Source of the DNA: Cyathus striatus | Lineage: Eukaryota; Basidiomycota; Agaricomycetes; Agaricales; Nidulariaceae | Assembly: GCA_025738555.1 (NCBI GenBank) | Contig: JAOVFP010000008.1 | Coordinates: 4,712,001-4,776,000 of the forward strand | Length of the DNA: 64,000 nucleotides | Direction: 5' to 3' | Part shown: one piece after another, positions 27,640 through 39,083 of the stretch | How the letters are laid out: every line of letters begins with the position of its first letter | Numbering within the stretch: position 1 is the stretch's first letter | The notes under the pieces: model-generated | Seen by the model: only the letters and a program-made list of their open reading frames with translations | Told to the model about the DNA's origin: nothing | Database searches by the model: none | Made by a program: the position numbers and the translations under genes

Positions 27640-29297
27640 TCAACGTTGACCATCTAATCATATGATCAGTGAACCAAAACGGTGAAATAAGTCCTGTAAC
27701 TTACAGGCCTTGGACTCATACTTGCCCAAGCCGACAATGATGTTCTGTGGCTCCTGGGGTTTATTTTCCAAGTAGTTCTTTAATATACTCTTAGTACCAT
27801 TGGCATAACGCGCCTGTGCGTCGAGGGTGGTTCCAGAATAATGGGGAACCATACCGTTGCCACCACCAAGGGGGTTCTTCATTGTACGCCATATGTGGTC
27901 CTTTGGAGCTGGCTGAACGTTCCAAACATCACCTGTTACCTCAATGAGTCAATGAAGCAGAAACGATCGATTACATAGTTACCAGAGTAGCCAGAGAGTT
28001 GTCCGCTCTTCAAAGCTTCGGCGACTGCGTCCTTGTCGCAGATGGCACCACGGGCGGTGTTGACAAGCCACGCCCCCTTTTTGAAGTGTTTCAGTAACTC
28101 TGCGTTGACGAGTCCACGAGTACCTTCGTGGAGAGGACAGTTGACAGCAACAACGTCGCACTGGGAGACGAAATCCTTCAGGTCTTCAACCCTCCGAGCC
28201 TTGACGGCCTCCGCGGCAGCTACCAATCAGCTCAGACGATGAATGTGACAAAATGTATGTGCACGCGTACCTGCCGGGAGGGGAGCATAGTCGTAATAAA
28301 GGAGTTCTTTGCAGTCAAAAGGTACCAATCGTTGTAACACCCGGTATCCTATTCGGCCTGCTCCAATAGTACCCACTATCTTACCCTCTAAGTCGAAGGC
28401 GTTACGAGCGATGTCAGAAACCTTCCACTCTCCGCGCTCAATCATCTTAAAGGATTTCAGATATTCGTAGCACATCGTCACACAACGAAGGGCATACCTC
28501 ATGAGCAGGGACGAAGTTTCGAACAAGGAGCAATATGCTCATCACAACATGCTCAGCAACAGACACGACGTTAGATCCGGAGACCTATATTATCTTTAGC
28601 TAACCAATACTGAAAGATATTTGCGCAGTGCTCGTACCTCTAAAACTTGGATGCGATGGTCCACTGCGGCATTCAGATCAATATGGTCTGAACCTACACC
28701 AGCTGTGATGCAGATCTTGAGGTTTTTGGCCTTCTCAATTAAGTCGCGGGTCAAATATCTAATCAATGCGTCAGCTAAAATGTTTATACATCGCTGTCTC
28801 GCACATACCCAGGATGGAACGGAGTGGTTATAAGAACTTCTGCCTATAGATATTCATTGAGTAAGCCTTTACATCACCCAAAAGCGCATCATAAAGCCTA
28901 CATCAACAATGTGCTTTTGGAATACACTGTCAGGACCTTCTTTATCGCTGGAGATCTTGCATTAAACTAATAAATGACGTATCAAAACCTAGTGTTAAAG
29001 AACATACTAAAAGGGTATATTATAAGCTCAGTATAATACTTCACTGCTAATCCAAGAATGTGACCTCACCGATAAGCTCATGACCCTCCTCTTTCAACCA
29101 CTGGTCTATGCCAAGCTACTGACTTGTTAGCTTCACTGAGTCACCCTAGAGCAAGTGGATGTACCTTATTCTCAGTAGTACCAAGCAGACGAGGCTCGTT
29201 TACAGCAGCGTCGCCGCCGTCGTAGAGTATGGCAAGTACCTGACGGCAATGAGTGCCAAGCTATGTAAAATAGCGTCGAGGATCTACCAACCTTCAT
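27640..29297 (-). CDS. FDH1: NAD-dependent formate dehydrogenase
   Basis: Oxidises formate to CO2 with NAD+, the last step of formate (and oxalate-derived formate) breakdown in fungi. It is split into many short exons. ATG at 29297 gives only MK before an intron; next come [123 protein letters not shown] and [20 protein letters not shown] (the dinucleotide loop GAGRIG). Then [40 protein letters not shown], and the catalytic-His region [12 protein letters not shown]. The final intron (about 27697-27652) gives a KAYGQR end with TGA at 27642-27640, matching the family tail. No mitochondrial presequence, so probably cytosolic. Confidence 0.95.
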
Positions 29298-30918
29298 GTT
29301 GATTACTGGAAAATAGTGGTAGTGATTGCTAAGAAACGGTTGTGGGGATATCTGCTCCTCTAGTGCAATACAAACGCTGTATTTATACCCTCTGTGGGGC
29401 ACCAGGAACTGCGAGAATAGACGTCCCGAATCATCAGATGATCTCTACCTGGTAACACTCACGATAATACTACTCAATCTGACTCTTCCGAGACAAATGA
29501 ACACATTACCATGTCACCTGCGAGAGTTGCCTGTGCCCCCGTCCGTCAGTTTGGGAAGCACCGGAGTGGTCACGTGAACTTGTTGGGAACCACATCTAAA
29601 GATTCAGAAGTCCCGGTCTTCTCCTGAACGTCGGTGAGAAGGATGAATTTAAACCCGTCTGAGCTTACATACATATGTGAAAGGCGTTCGAGCGTGGAAG
29701 AGATCTGCCGACTTCTCCCGTCATCACCTTGTGCTATTTTCATTGCTGAGCAACCCTCCGCTGACAAGAGCATAGGCTATCTTCCGATTTTCCCGAGGAC
29801 GTGAGATATTTCTATCGTGCGTGCGGGGTAAATCGCCAAGAAGAAGACCAATTGGTATGGACTTGTATAGACATGGCCTGCTGTAATAGTCAAGAAAACA
29901 CCATGAATTGGATATGTTCTCATCAGTCACTGAACGCTTCGTGAAATATATTCTATTTAAAGATATCGGCTTCTAGAGAGCCTGTTATCAGGAAGTATCT
30001 TTCGCATGGATTATTATTCAAGTATTATCAAGACACCATTTCTCTCGCGGTTTCGGAAGGATAGCACACCTGTGGACAATGAACGGAAGAAGACGGACCC
30101 AAGGAATGAAGGAAACCGTTTCGATCAATCAGATATATTCCATAATTATCTATTTCATTAATGGAAATAACCCATGAGGGTTTCTAAAGTTAGCAAGGTC
30201 AGCTGAGCAGCCAAAGGTACAGTCCATCGTATACTGGGTAGCTTTCCGTAGGAATCTATTCCGAATAGATTCGAATATCTCATAGATCGGAGTTTGAAAA
30301 TCTATGTTTATTTCGTTCCATTTTCCCGTAGCCAATTCTATTGGAATCTACGATCAACAAAATACACCTTGTCCTCATCAATTCCAATGTTCCCCAGGTA
30401 GTAGATCCAGGAGAAAGGTTCTGCAGTAGCTAATGTATATAGACTTACATTTGCACCTGTGAGCATACTGTGTTTCTGCATGAATTGTGTGGTGTCTAGG
30501 AAATATCTGGTACTTAAGAATAGCATTTGGAAGAGTAATAATGAGTGTTTTATCTATTAGGAGGCTCCGAGGATTCATAATAGACTAAAGATGATTACGG
30601 CTTTCAGATATGAATGGATAAAAGGCAAGAGCACATATGATATGTTGCGTTCTCTGGAAATTCATGGAATGCATGGAAGTCCAGTGATTTTTGAAACAGT
30701 ACCTATTCCAAAGCTCAACGTCATCACACCAAATAAGCGACCTAAGCGAGCATTAGTGAGGGGTCTTGAGTCCTCCATCGACTTCAAAATCTATGAAGGT
30801 CTGTATGGCCCCACCTCCAACTACGCGACAATAAGCGAGGATCGGCACCCCGGCGAACAGCGATATATTCAAATCTGTTCAAAATAAACGTGAATAGATT
30901 ACTATGGAAAGTCACCCA
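29298..30918. other. Intergenic, no supported gene
   Basis: 1.6 kb between the FDH start and the stop of the EXS-type gene. Open frames of 60-100 codons occur on both strands (29570-29773, 30338-30526, 30591-30887), but none has recognisable motifs or joins with neighbours. It probably contains the FDH promoter and decayed sequence. Confidence 0.45.
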
Positions 30919-32511
30919 CTATGGTAGTACAAGTGATGCATCAGGGGTAGCAGGAAGCATTTCATAATTAGCCTCCTCGTCTGACAGCTCCTTGAAATTT
31001 CCATCCTTCGCCTTCTTAATCACTTCCCATTCTACCCGAATAAACACCCATAGCCATCGCCGAGCCATCTCAGCAATTTCCAACCAAAAGAATGCCACGC
31101 TGCCATCCCTCTCCGAGTGCAAATGGCTAGACAGCTTGATTGACCATGCCATTCTCAAAACAAGGTTAAGAAACACCAGAAGTGGATACACAGGCAGGGG
31201 ATAAATCAGCTTTGATCGTAAGCCCCAAGGATGTGTTCTTTGATGACGAATTAGTGTGCTACTTGCCAGCACCGGATCGATATCTTCAGATACTTGCGAT
31301 TCCGACGATGACCTTGTAATTAGAGGTGTGCCAGAATGTAGATGTGGTAAAATAAGGCGTCGTGGCGGCGATAGACGTAGTTCAGGTTGCGTGTCCGAGT
31401 TACCAAATTTGAGTAGGTCCAGTCCCCAATCGTTGGTAACATCCCACCAAAAGGAATACAGTGAGTTGATTGCAGCAGCTAAAAGCCTACTCGGGGTCTT
31501 CAGATATCGGTCCCGACACCGACAAGCTTAGTACCACTTACCAAAGCCGGAACAGATAATATTCTCCATGCCACGGCTCAGTCATGATTATATCGCCCTT
31601 CTCAATATGGTCAACGACCGCTAGACGCTGCGCAGCCGATAGGAAAATCACGGGGAATGAAGTGGCATATTTCAAGGCATTGTAGAGAGGCCGATGGTTT
31701 TCATTGGAAGGTAGGTTGTATTCTATAATGCACTGACGAAAACGTACGGCGTAAGGGAAACTAATCTCGTAGTAAGTACAGTCAGTTTCGATTTGTTCAA
31801 GGGGACACTGACCTCATCACAGTGGGAAGAACCCATCGTAACCAACCGTTGAACGTTGGCGGACCCAGCATACTCTGTCCTGGCATAAGCATCCACATTG
31901 AAAGCCATACATCACCAAAGACTTTCGCAAACGATGTTCCAATATCTGCAAACACAACATCTGAAAAATATATTGTGGTATCAAAGGATGAGAATAAACA
32001 TCTTCGGATAGCACTGTCCAGTGGCATGTCAAGGGAAGAAAATGAAGAGAGTCGACCAAACGCACTGTAAAAATTTGTCTCTTTCTTTCTTAAACGCAAT
32101 ATTGAACGGACACAGTAAAATAATAAGGAGGGCGAGGGCAGTAATGGCCGGTATGTGGCCAAACGAGTCAACCAATGAGGCATCTCCTCGGGTGGACACT
32201 GCGAAGAAAAACCAGGATGCTAAACATACAGCAGAGTATGTGAAAGATATGCGATAAAGATTGTTGTAGAGAGCGAGAGAGTTGGTTTTATGGAAATAGT
32301 CTGCGAAACGTTGAGCCGACATCGGTGTTCTTGGTGTGTACCCTTCTGTACGAAGATCCATAACTGCCACAGGGTCTATTCCAAGCACGTCAAGACCATG
32401 AATATTGGTGGCCCATCCAAGGATTCCTAGGACACCAAGAGCGAGCACGCGATATGGTAGAGGGAAAGAAACGGTGACTGGGATGTTGAACTCGACGAAG
32501 GATTGATTCAT
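30919..32511 (-). CDS. EXS-domain (ERD1/XPR1/SYG1-like) multi-pass membrane protein
   Basis: Starts MNQSFVEFNIPVTVSFPLPY and runs through several hydrophobic helices (RVLALGVLGILGWATN, YSAVCLASWFFFAVS, ALALLIILLCPFNIAF). The EXS signatures follow: FADIGTSFAKVFGDVWLSMW, DIIMTEPWHGEYYLFRLW, AAAINSLYSFWWDVTNDWGL, KLIYPLPVYPLLVFLNLVLR and AFFWLEIAEMARRWLWVFIR, then VEWEVIKKAKDGNFKELSDE and a short tail ending DASLVLP at 30919. There is no N-terminal SPX domain, so it resembles Erd1 (Golgi retention of glycosyltransferases, phosphate recycling from the Golgi lumen) more than Syg1/XPR1. The intron at about 31538-31476 gives the FRLW-LLAAA join. The gene lies divergent to the small ORF and SNU23. 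Confidence 0.85.
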
Positions 32512-32557
32512 CTTGGATAATTGGATTATGGAGCTTGGCCAGGATTAATAGTCGTAG

Positions 32558-32752
32558 ATGAAGGGTCCGTACAAAATAGCATTAGTCGAGAAAGGTCCTA
32601 CGGTCGTCGCTGGCGAAGTAGGTTGGAAGCGATATATGTATGAGCTCACACCTCGTGCAGTGGAGCGACAAGCTATGACTGCAAGTAAGTCCAAACTTCA
32701 AGTCCTCGCCCCTTTACCACTTCAAAAGCCTTTGGTGGAAGAAATGAAGTAG
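32558..32752 (+). CDS. Small open frame, 64 codons, unknown
   Basis: ATG at 32558, stop ending 32752, single exon: begins MKGPYKIALVEKGPTVVAGE and ends PLQKPLVEEMK. The composition (Gly/Val/Lys, few Ser, no low complexity) looks more protein-like than the other short frames. It starts only 46 bases from the divergent EXS-type gene, which would leave almost no promoter. It may be a genuine micro-protein, an upstream exon of a longer transcript, or chance. I do not recognise it. Confidence 0.3.
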   Translation: MKGPYKIALVEKGPTVVAGEVGWKRYMYELTPRAVERQAMTASKSKLQVLAPLPLQKPLVEEMK

Positions 32753-32947
32753 AGCCAGCGCACTGAAGAATGTGGTCAGTAGTTTAACCTAGTTACGATA
32801 CTTTAATTTTCTATTGCCCACGGCTTCAATACATAATGTCACGTGACTCTATTGTAGTTCATTCAACTTATTGAATTTGACGTAAGTACTAAGTCAATAC
32901 TACTGAAGCTATTAAAGTATCCTCTAGCCACTAGTCATATCGTAGCC

Positions 32948-33719
32948 ATGGCAGAGAAAGGCGGTGCATACAGCAGCAAGGCCGCAGACACAGACTTCCG
33001 CAAAAAGTGGGATAAGGAAGAATATGCCGAACGTGCAAAGCAAAAGGACCAGGAAGAACGGGAAAGGATGCAGGAGAATGAAGAGCGGATGAAGCAAGGT
33101 TCGTATATTCCCCATCTCCTATATGTTCTTTCTAACTAATGCACTAGGAAAGAAGCCTAGGAAAGGTCGTGCAAAGGGGGATGTTCCAAAGCCTACAGAA
33201 CTGATGAAAGCTCGAGAAGTGCCTCTTGAGCTTGATAAGAACTTGGGGAAGACCATGGTCGTTCAGAATCCTGGAGGAAGAGGGCCGGGCCAACCAGGTT
33301 TCTTCTGCGAAACATGCACCAGGACTTTCAAGGACAGCGTTGGATATCTTGACCACATTAATAGCAGAGCACGTAAGTACTACATTAAGCGGGTTTGAAC
33401 AGCCTCCTAAGTTGCAATACCAGATCTCCGTTTGCTAGGCCAGACAACTAAAATAGAACGGTCCACGGTTGAACAAGTCCGACTGAAAATAGCTTCCCTT
33501 AGGGAACAGACTAGGAATGCGACGACAGCTAAGACTTACGACTTTGAGAAACGATTGGCAGAAGTGAAGGCTAAAGAGCAGGCCCTTCGCGAACAGAAGA
33601 AAGCAGAGAAGAAGGCAGAGAAAGAAAAAGCACGCTTAGGCATGATTCAATCTACGGGAGGAGATGATGAGATGGCAAAGTTTATGGGGTTTGGCGGCTT
33701 CGGGACAACGAAGAAATAA
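32948..33719 (+). CDS. SNU23: U4/U6.U5 tri-snRNP zinc-finger protein SNU23 (ZMAT2)
   Basis: Spliceosomal B-complex factor. Exon 1 gives MAEKGGAYSSKAADTDFRKK with the conserved WDKEEYAERAKQ. Exon 2, after an intron ending in actag, has GKKPRKGRAKGDVPKPTELM and the matrin-type C2H2 finger (GFFCETCTRTFKDSVGYLDH INSRAH). The last His comes from the join across the intron that ends aataccag, giving HLRLLGQTTKIERSTVEQVR. A long charged helix (FEKRLAEVKAKEQALREQKK) and the tail MAKFMGFGGFGTTKK complete the protein. Full length for the family (about 215 residues). Start at 32948 with a good context (agccATGgc). Confidence 0.95.
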
Positions 33720-33761
33720 AATATATTATATGTAGACATTCTCCTTGTATTATTACAACCG

Positions 33762-33794
33762 TTTGCAAAGAGGTTGGCACTCGCGCGCGTGAAC
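33762..33794 (+). repeat. Left target duplication plus terminal inverted repeat
   Basis: tttgcaaa duplication (33762-33769) followed by the 25-bp left terminal repeat, whose last part is the alternating cgcgcgcg then tgaac. Confidence 0.9.
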
Positions 33795-35115
33795 AAAATA
33801 ATACCTAGAGCCGGCTATCGCCGGTAGACCCCACTAGCGACTTTTAAAATAAGAGAAAATAGATAAACGCATTACCATTGCTATCGTCAAACCGCATACA
33901 TAGCTACGTAGTACGAATCCTGGAGCCCTGTGCGCGTTACCATTTCTTACATGCTCCTGACATCCTACCCGAATTAACATTTTCACCAGGCTCTCCTGCC
34001 ATCCCATCCACCTCTTGGGACTTTCCAGTGCAGCACTTTGTAGTTAAAGTAGTAGGCGAGTGGAAAATGTGTAGCTTGTGAATATTCGTAAAAAACTTTC
34101 AATGCCAAGGTTGAGAGACTCAGTAGCAGCAAGAGCGATGGATAGCCACCGCGCTATATAAGACTTCAAATGCTTCGTAATTGCGACCCTCCCATGGCAA
34201 GATTAGAAAGTTATCGGCGTCATAGTAGGGAACAGGCGCAGATTAACGCGATAGTGTTTAAGGAAGCTGTCAATTAGCTAACATCAGCCGCACAGGCAAG
34301 ACACTCCCGCAACGGTCTCCGAATGCACAAGTTCCATAGTACAAGTAACAACACCTGAATTTGAGGTGGTCGTTACCTGCACTTCCTGATTCCCAGTTTC
34401 CAGCGAAAGTCCATACGTTTCCGCAACAGATACAGACAAGCAACTAGTTGAGCATCATAAATTTCCTGTATAATAACACTGTTAAGCACGGCCATTGTGT
34501 CCGAGCGGTGAACTAGAAGCAAGCAAGGGGGATACATAATACAAAGGCGAAAGGAAGGAAAGGGAGAGTAATATATAGGAGTGGAAATTAGCGCTGCAGC
34601 TCTGCATAACTCAGACAAAACGGGACGGACAAAAAGTTAGTGGGAATAATGTGATCGAGGCTCGAGCTACCTGCCGCTTTTGGCCACACTCTGGTTGAGA
34701 CTCATTCCACCTTAGTTCACCTCGCGATTTCTGATCTGTACTACTGTCCCTTGCTATATTATTCTCCTGGCATACACTCCTTCTAAGTATTAAGCGCTAA
34801 GCACTTTAAAACCTTTTGCATCTAACTTTCTTATAGCCATGATAGTATGTTGTCACACACTGCCGCAATTGGCTAACATATCGAACATATCGAGTTCATA
34901 TAGCCTAATTGATATCGCTTGACACGGCGAGGTAGCCTATGTTATGTGTTGATTATGTGTGCTAGAGATTGGCTAGGGGAGCAAGGTTGGTTATAGAGAG
35001 TAGCAGGAATATTGGGGTGGAATGAGTCTCAGCCTGTCTCAACCAGAACCAAAAACGACAGGTAGCTAATGATTACGAATGTTTATATTCGTTCACGCGC
35101 GCGAGTGCCAACCTC
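33770..35115. mobile_element. hAT-like non-autonomous DNA transposon
   Basis: 1,346-bp element bounded by perfect 25-bp terminal inverted repeats (left 33770-33794, starting gaggttggcactcgcgcgcg; right 35091-35115) and flanked on both sides by the identical 8-mer TTTGCAAA (33762-33769 and 35116-35123). The 8-mer is itself palindromic, so at first sight the inverted repeat looks 33 bp long. An 8-bp duplication fitting nTnnnnAn is typical of hAT elements; fungal KDZ elements also make 8-bp duplications. Inside, only short open frames are found and no transposase motifs, so it must be mobilised in trans if at all. It sits between the converging 3' ends of SNU23 and isoleucyl-tRNA synthetase, about 50 and 160 bases from the two stops. 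Perfect ends suggest recent insertion. Confidence 0.88.
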
Positions 35116-35123
35116 TTTGCAAA
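35091..35123 (-). repeat. Right terminal inverted repeat plus target duplication
   Basis: Exact reverse complement of the left end over 33 positions. The last eight (35116-35123) are the second copy of the palindromic target duplication. Confidence 0.9.
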
Positions 35124-35284
35124 GAGCTGTAAATTAATGTTGCTGGTATTCCTTGTCTTCGCGGCTGGATTTCCTCCAAGTAATATATGTTCTTTCCCCT
35201 AGCAAGACAAGCTCGAAAACATTCGGCTCGATCCATAATGTGTAGTATACATTTGCCGTAATCACATGTTCTAACTGTTATTTT

Positions 35285-38200
35285 CTATAGCCTGACTAGA
35301 GATAATGCAAACCTAACGTCGGCAACTTCTTGATCTTCCTCAATAAGTACCTCCTTTTCATAGTTCCTTTCCGAAACATCACGAGGAATGCTTCCTACTG
35401 TCTTCCTGATAATCTCTTTATGTTCATGAATAGCAGAAAGAAGGTCTCCGCCAGTGCCTTCTTCAAATTTATAGAATAGATCAACATCATCTGTAGCCTG
35501 AAGACCCGCCTTCTTCCTCAACTTCTGGACACGGTTTGTAAGCTCGCGTGCCAGCCACTCGCCTTGTAGGTCAGCGTGAATTTGGATATCAAGACGCACA
35601 ACCACATCGTTGTCAGTGTGTGTCGCGTATTGACCTTCTGCACTAGAAGGTAACTCCAAGTATCGCTGAACGGTAAGATCGCCAGTAACCAATTCAATCC
35701 CATTGACCAACAACTTCCCAGACGACGTATAAACCTTAACTTCGTCGCTGGTAACATCTGATAATGCACTCTTGACGCGACCAAGATCTTTGCGCAGCTT
35801 CTTTCCAAGGACTGCCCAGTCGGCGACTACACGATAGCGCACACCGGAGAAATTTTCATCAGAAGTGAAAATGATATCGCGCACATTGAGCTCAGACTCA
35901 ATATAGCGTTGCAACGGCTTCACGTCTTCAAGGTAAGCTGGATCTGAATGGAACACAAGTAATTCCTTCAACGGGACCTGAGAAGCGCAATTAGCTGCGT
36001 GATGGAGAGAAACAAGTCTATCACTTACCTTGAGGGATAGATTATTCCTTTCACGAATGTTTCTTGATAACTCAATGACTGCTTGCATGCGTTGGACCTG
36101 GCGTTCAATATCCGCATCGAAGTATTCCTCTTTCACCTCTGGGAAGCTAATGAAGTGAATCGAACGGACGTCGGGACCATTTGGATCTTCAGAGATGAAG
36201 GTGCGAAGGCTTTGATACAAGTTCTCAGTCATAAAGGGGGTATACGAAGACTAAGCTTCACTCAGTAATCATCAGCGCGGGAGTTCACGGGCAACTCACC
36301 ATTGTTCTGCACAATGTGAATAACGCCTCGAAAAGGGTGTTCAGAGCAGCAATAGTGTCCTCTTTCCCATCCTCACCCTTCAGACGTTTACGATTAAAGC
36401 GAATGTACCAGTTCGTAAGCTCATCAATCAAGTCCAATAACCGAGGAATGACAGTGTAAAGTCTGTACGCAGCCATCTCTTCACGAACGAGCCTAATCAG
36501 AGACTGGCATCTAGCCAAAATCCACCTGTCCATCACATTGGGGGGTAATGGAGCATGTGCGTTATATTTGAATTCATAACCTGTCCCTTTTTTGAGCAAT
36601 GCAGCGTGACCCAAAAAGAATCGGAAGGAGTTGAGCCATGGAAGTAGCACGCGAGAAATAACTTCACGAACGCCATCCTCGCGGAATCTTAGATTGTCTC
36701 CACGCACGATAGGAGAGTTGACGAGGAACATTCTGCTTCATGTTTAGATGCCGAAAAAATCTCAAAATCCATAATAACCCACCGGGTAGCATCAGCTCCA
36801 TACTTATCGATGATAAGATTGGGATCCGGATAATTTCGTAAACTCTTGCTCATCTTCTTTCCGTCCCTGGGAATTAATGTTAATAAAATATTGATAGCAA
36901 AAGTTAACATACTTACGCAGCTAGAACAAGACCAGTAACAATCAAATTTTTCCAAGGGGACTTGCCAAAAAGATGTGTGGAGAGGACCAGTAAGGTATAG
37001 AACCACCCTCGGGTCTGATCAATGCCCTCAGACACGAAGTCTGCGGGGAAAGACTTTTCGAAAAGCTCTTTGTTTTCGAATGGATAGTGATTCTGAGCAT
37101 ATGGCATGCTTGAATCAAGGTCATTATAGGGTAAAAGCGTAATGCGTGTTTACTTGCCTACCAGACTCGAACCAGCAATCAAACACCTCCTCAATGCGCT
37201 TGAGTTGACCTTTACCATGTTTTGAAGGGATAGTGATGTGGTCAATCTTGTCACGATGAATATCAGTGATGCCAGTTACGCCTGAAAGTCTTTCGAACTC
37301 TTCAACAGAGCTGACGCAAACAATCTAAACACAGTTGAGGGGGGATCGTTGAGCGTAAAGCTGCTTCCTTACCTCTTCCATGTCTTCACTCGCCCAGAGG
37401 GGGATTGGGGTACCCCAGTAACGATTCCGAGAAATGTTCCAATCGCGGGCGTTCTTAAGCCAGTTTCCGAACCTGTTGTCACCAACATTCTGAGGCACCC
37501 ATCTCGTGCCGTCATTATTGGCGACAAGTTCCTCTGTGATAGGTGTAACCCTTACAAACCAAGCAGGAATGGCTCGATAGATAAGTGGTGTACCAGACCT
37601 AGAACGTCATTAACAGCAGAGTATGTGCGATAGTGCCTGAACAAACCTCCAACAGAACGGATAACTATGGTTGAGAGTCGACTGCACAATAAGACGGCCC
37701 TTTTGTTTCAACACCTTCTGGATGGGGCCGTCTGCAGCCTTTACATGAAGGCCAGCAAAATCGGGAACTTCTTTGGTGAAATGACCCTTATCGTCGATAG
37801 GGCAAGGGGCATTTCGTCCGGCAGGAGAACCCCATGAGAGATTGCAATGCGATAGTCGTCTTCTCCAAAAGCTGGAGCTTGATGAACAATGCCAGTACCA
37901 TCAGCATCCGTTACATACGTGTCGACTAAAACCCTAAAGGCCTTGTCTTCAAACTACAGAAATTGTAAGTTTCTATTGAATATGGAATGAAGGGTATTGC
38001 TTACTGTCTCCGTAAAATACTCGAATAACGGAACGTAGCGCCATCCCTTCATATCGGACCCCTGGAACTGACCAATTTTCTTATACTTAGCTTTCTTGGG
38101 ATCCTTATAGAGCGTTCTAAGAAGGTTTTCATGAATAATAAAATTTTGATCTCGCTCCTGGTCATGGATTTTAATGTAAGTGAAATCCGGGTGCACACAC

Positions 38201-39083
38201 AATGCAAGGTTTGAAGGTAAAGTCCAAGGTGTTGTCGTCCATGCCAGTAGTGACGTAGTTTCGTCATCCACTAATGGGAACGCAACAGTCACTGAAAAAT
38301 GCTTGAGTGAGAATATAGATAGCGGTTATAAATGGAATACAATATACCTGCGGGGTCGTTTACGTCCTTGTAAGCTTGACCAGCTTCGAAGTTGGACAGC
38401 GGAGTAGTGCATCCCGTCGAATAAGGCATGACTCGCAACCCTCTGTATACCATCCCTTTCTTAAACAGTTCACCGAATGCCCACCAAACAGATTCCATGA
38501 ATGAGATATTCAGAGTTTTGTAATCGTTATCAAAATCGATCCAACGACCCATACGTTCAACAGTACGACGCCATTCGGATGAGTACCTCATAACGATTTT
38601 TCTGCATTCTTCGTTATACTTATCGATGCCCATTTTCATAACGTCTTCTTTCCCAGTGATTCCGAGTTTCTTGTCAATCTCGTGTTCGACAGGAAGGCCA
38701 TGGGTATCCCATCCAAATCTACGTGTTACATGATAACCGCTGACATGAGCATGTCGAGTAACAATGTCCTAAAAGCATTAATAACCCAGATTATTGAGAT
38801 CGCAAGATTAAACTTGGAAAGAGAACACACTTTAATAGTTCCAGCTAACAAGTGCCCGTAATGGGGAAGTCCAGTGGCGAAAGGAGGTCCGTCGTAGAAA
38901 GAGTACTCTGGTCTGCCTTCGGAAAGTTTGAGACTTGTCTGAAACGCGTCAATTTCTCTCCAGAAAGCGAGAACTTTCTCCTCCTCCTTTGGAAAATCAA
39001 ACGAAGCGGTAACTTAGGAGTAACGTCAACAAAACAACGAGAGAAAGAAAGATGTACGGACTGTCGTGGGCGGAGAACGACAT
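35285..39083 (-). CDS. ILS1: Isoleucyl-tRNA synthetase, cytosolic type
   Basis: Class I aminoacyl-tRNA synthetase charging tRNA-Ile. A short first exon (MSFSAHD) joins to [20 protein letters not shown]. The HIGH motif appears as [11 protein letters not shown] (about 38840-38875), followed by [40 protein letters not shown] and [20 protein letters not shown]. The editing (CP1) domain segment is [18 protein letters not shown]. The KMSKS loop reads [16 protein letters not shown] (about 36830-36865). The anticodon-binding part ([36 protein letters not shown]) and a eukaryotic C-terminal extension complete the gene, with its stop at 35285. No targeting peptide is seen. The gene has at least ten introns, many around 50 nt. 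Confidence 0.96.

Noticed and set aside
30591..30887. 98-codon plus-strand frame
   Set aside because: No recognisable domain and no conserved-looking blocks; not supported as a gene.
33762..33794. Reading the transposon ends as 33-bp inverted repeats
   Set aside because: The outer eight bases are palindromic and present as a direct duplication on both sides, so they are better read as the target duplication; true repeats are 25 bp.
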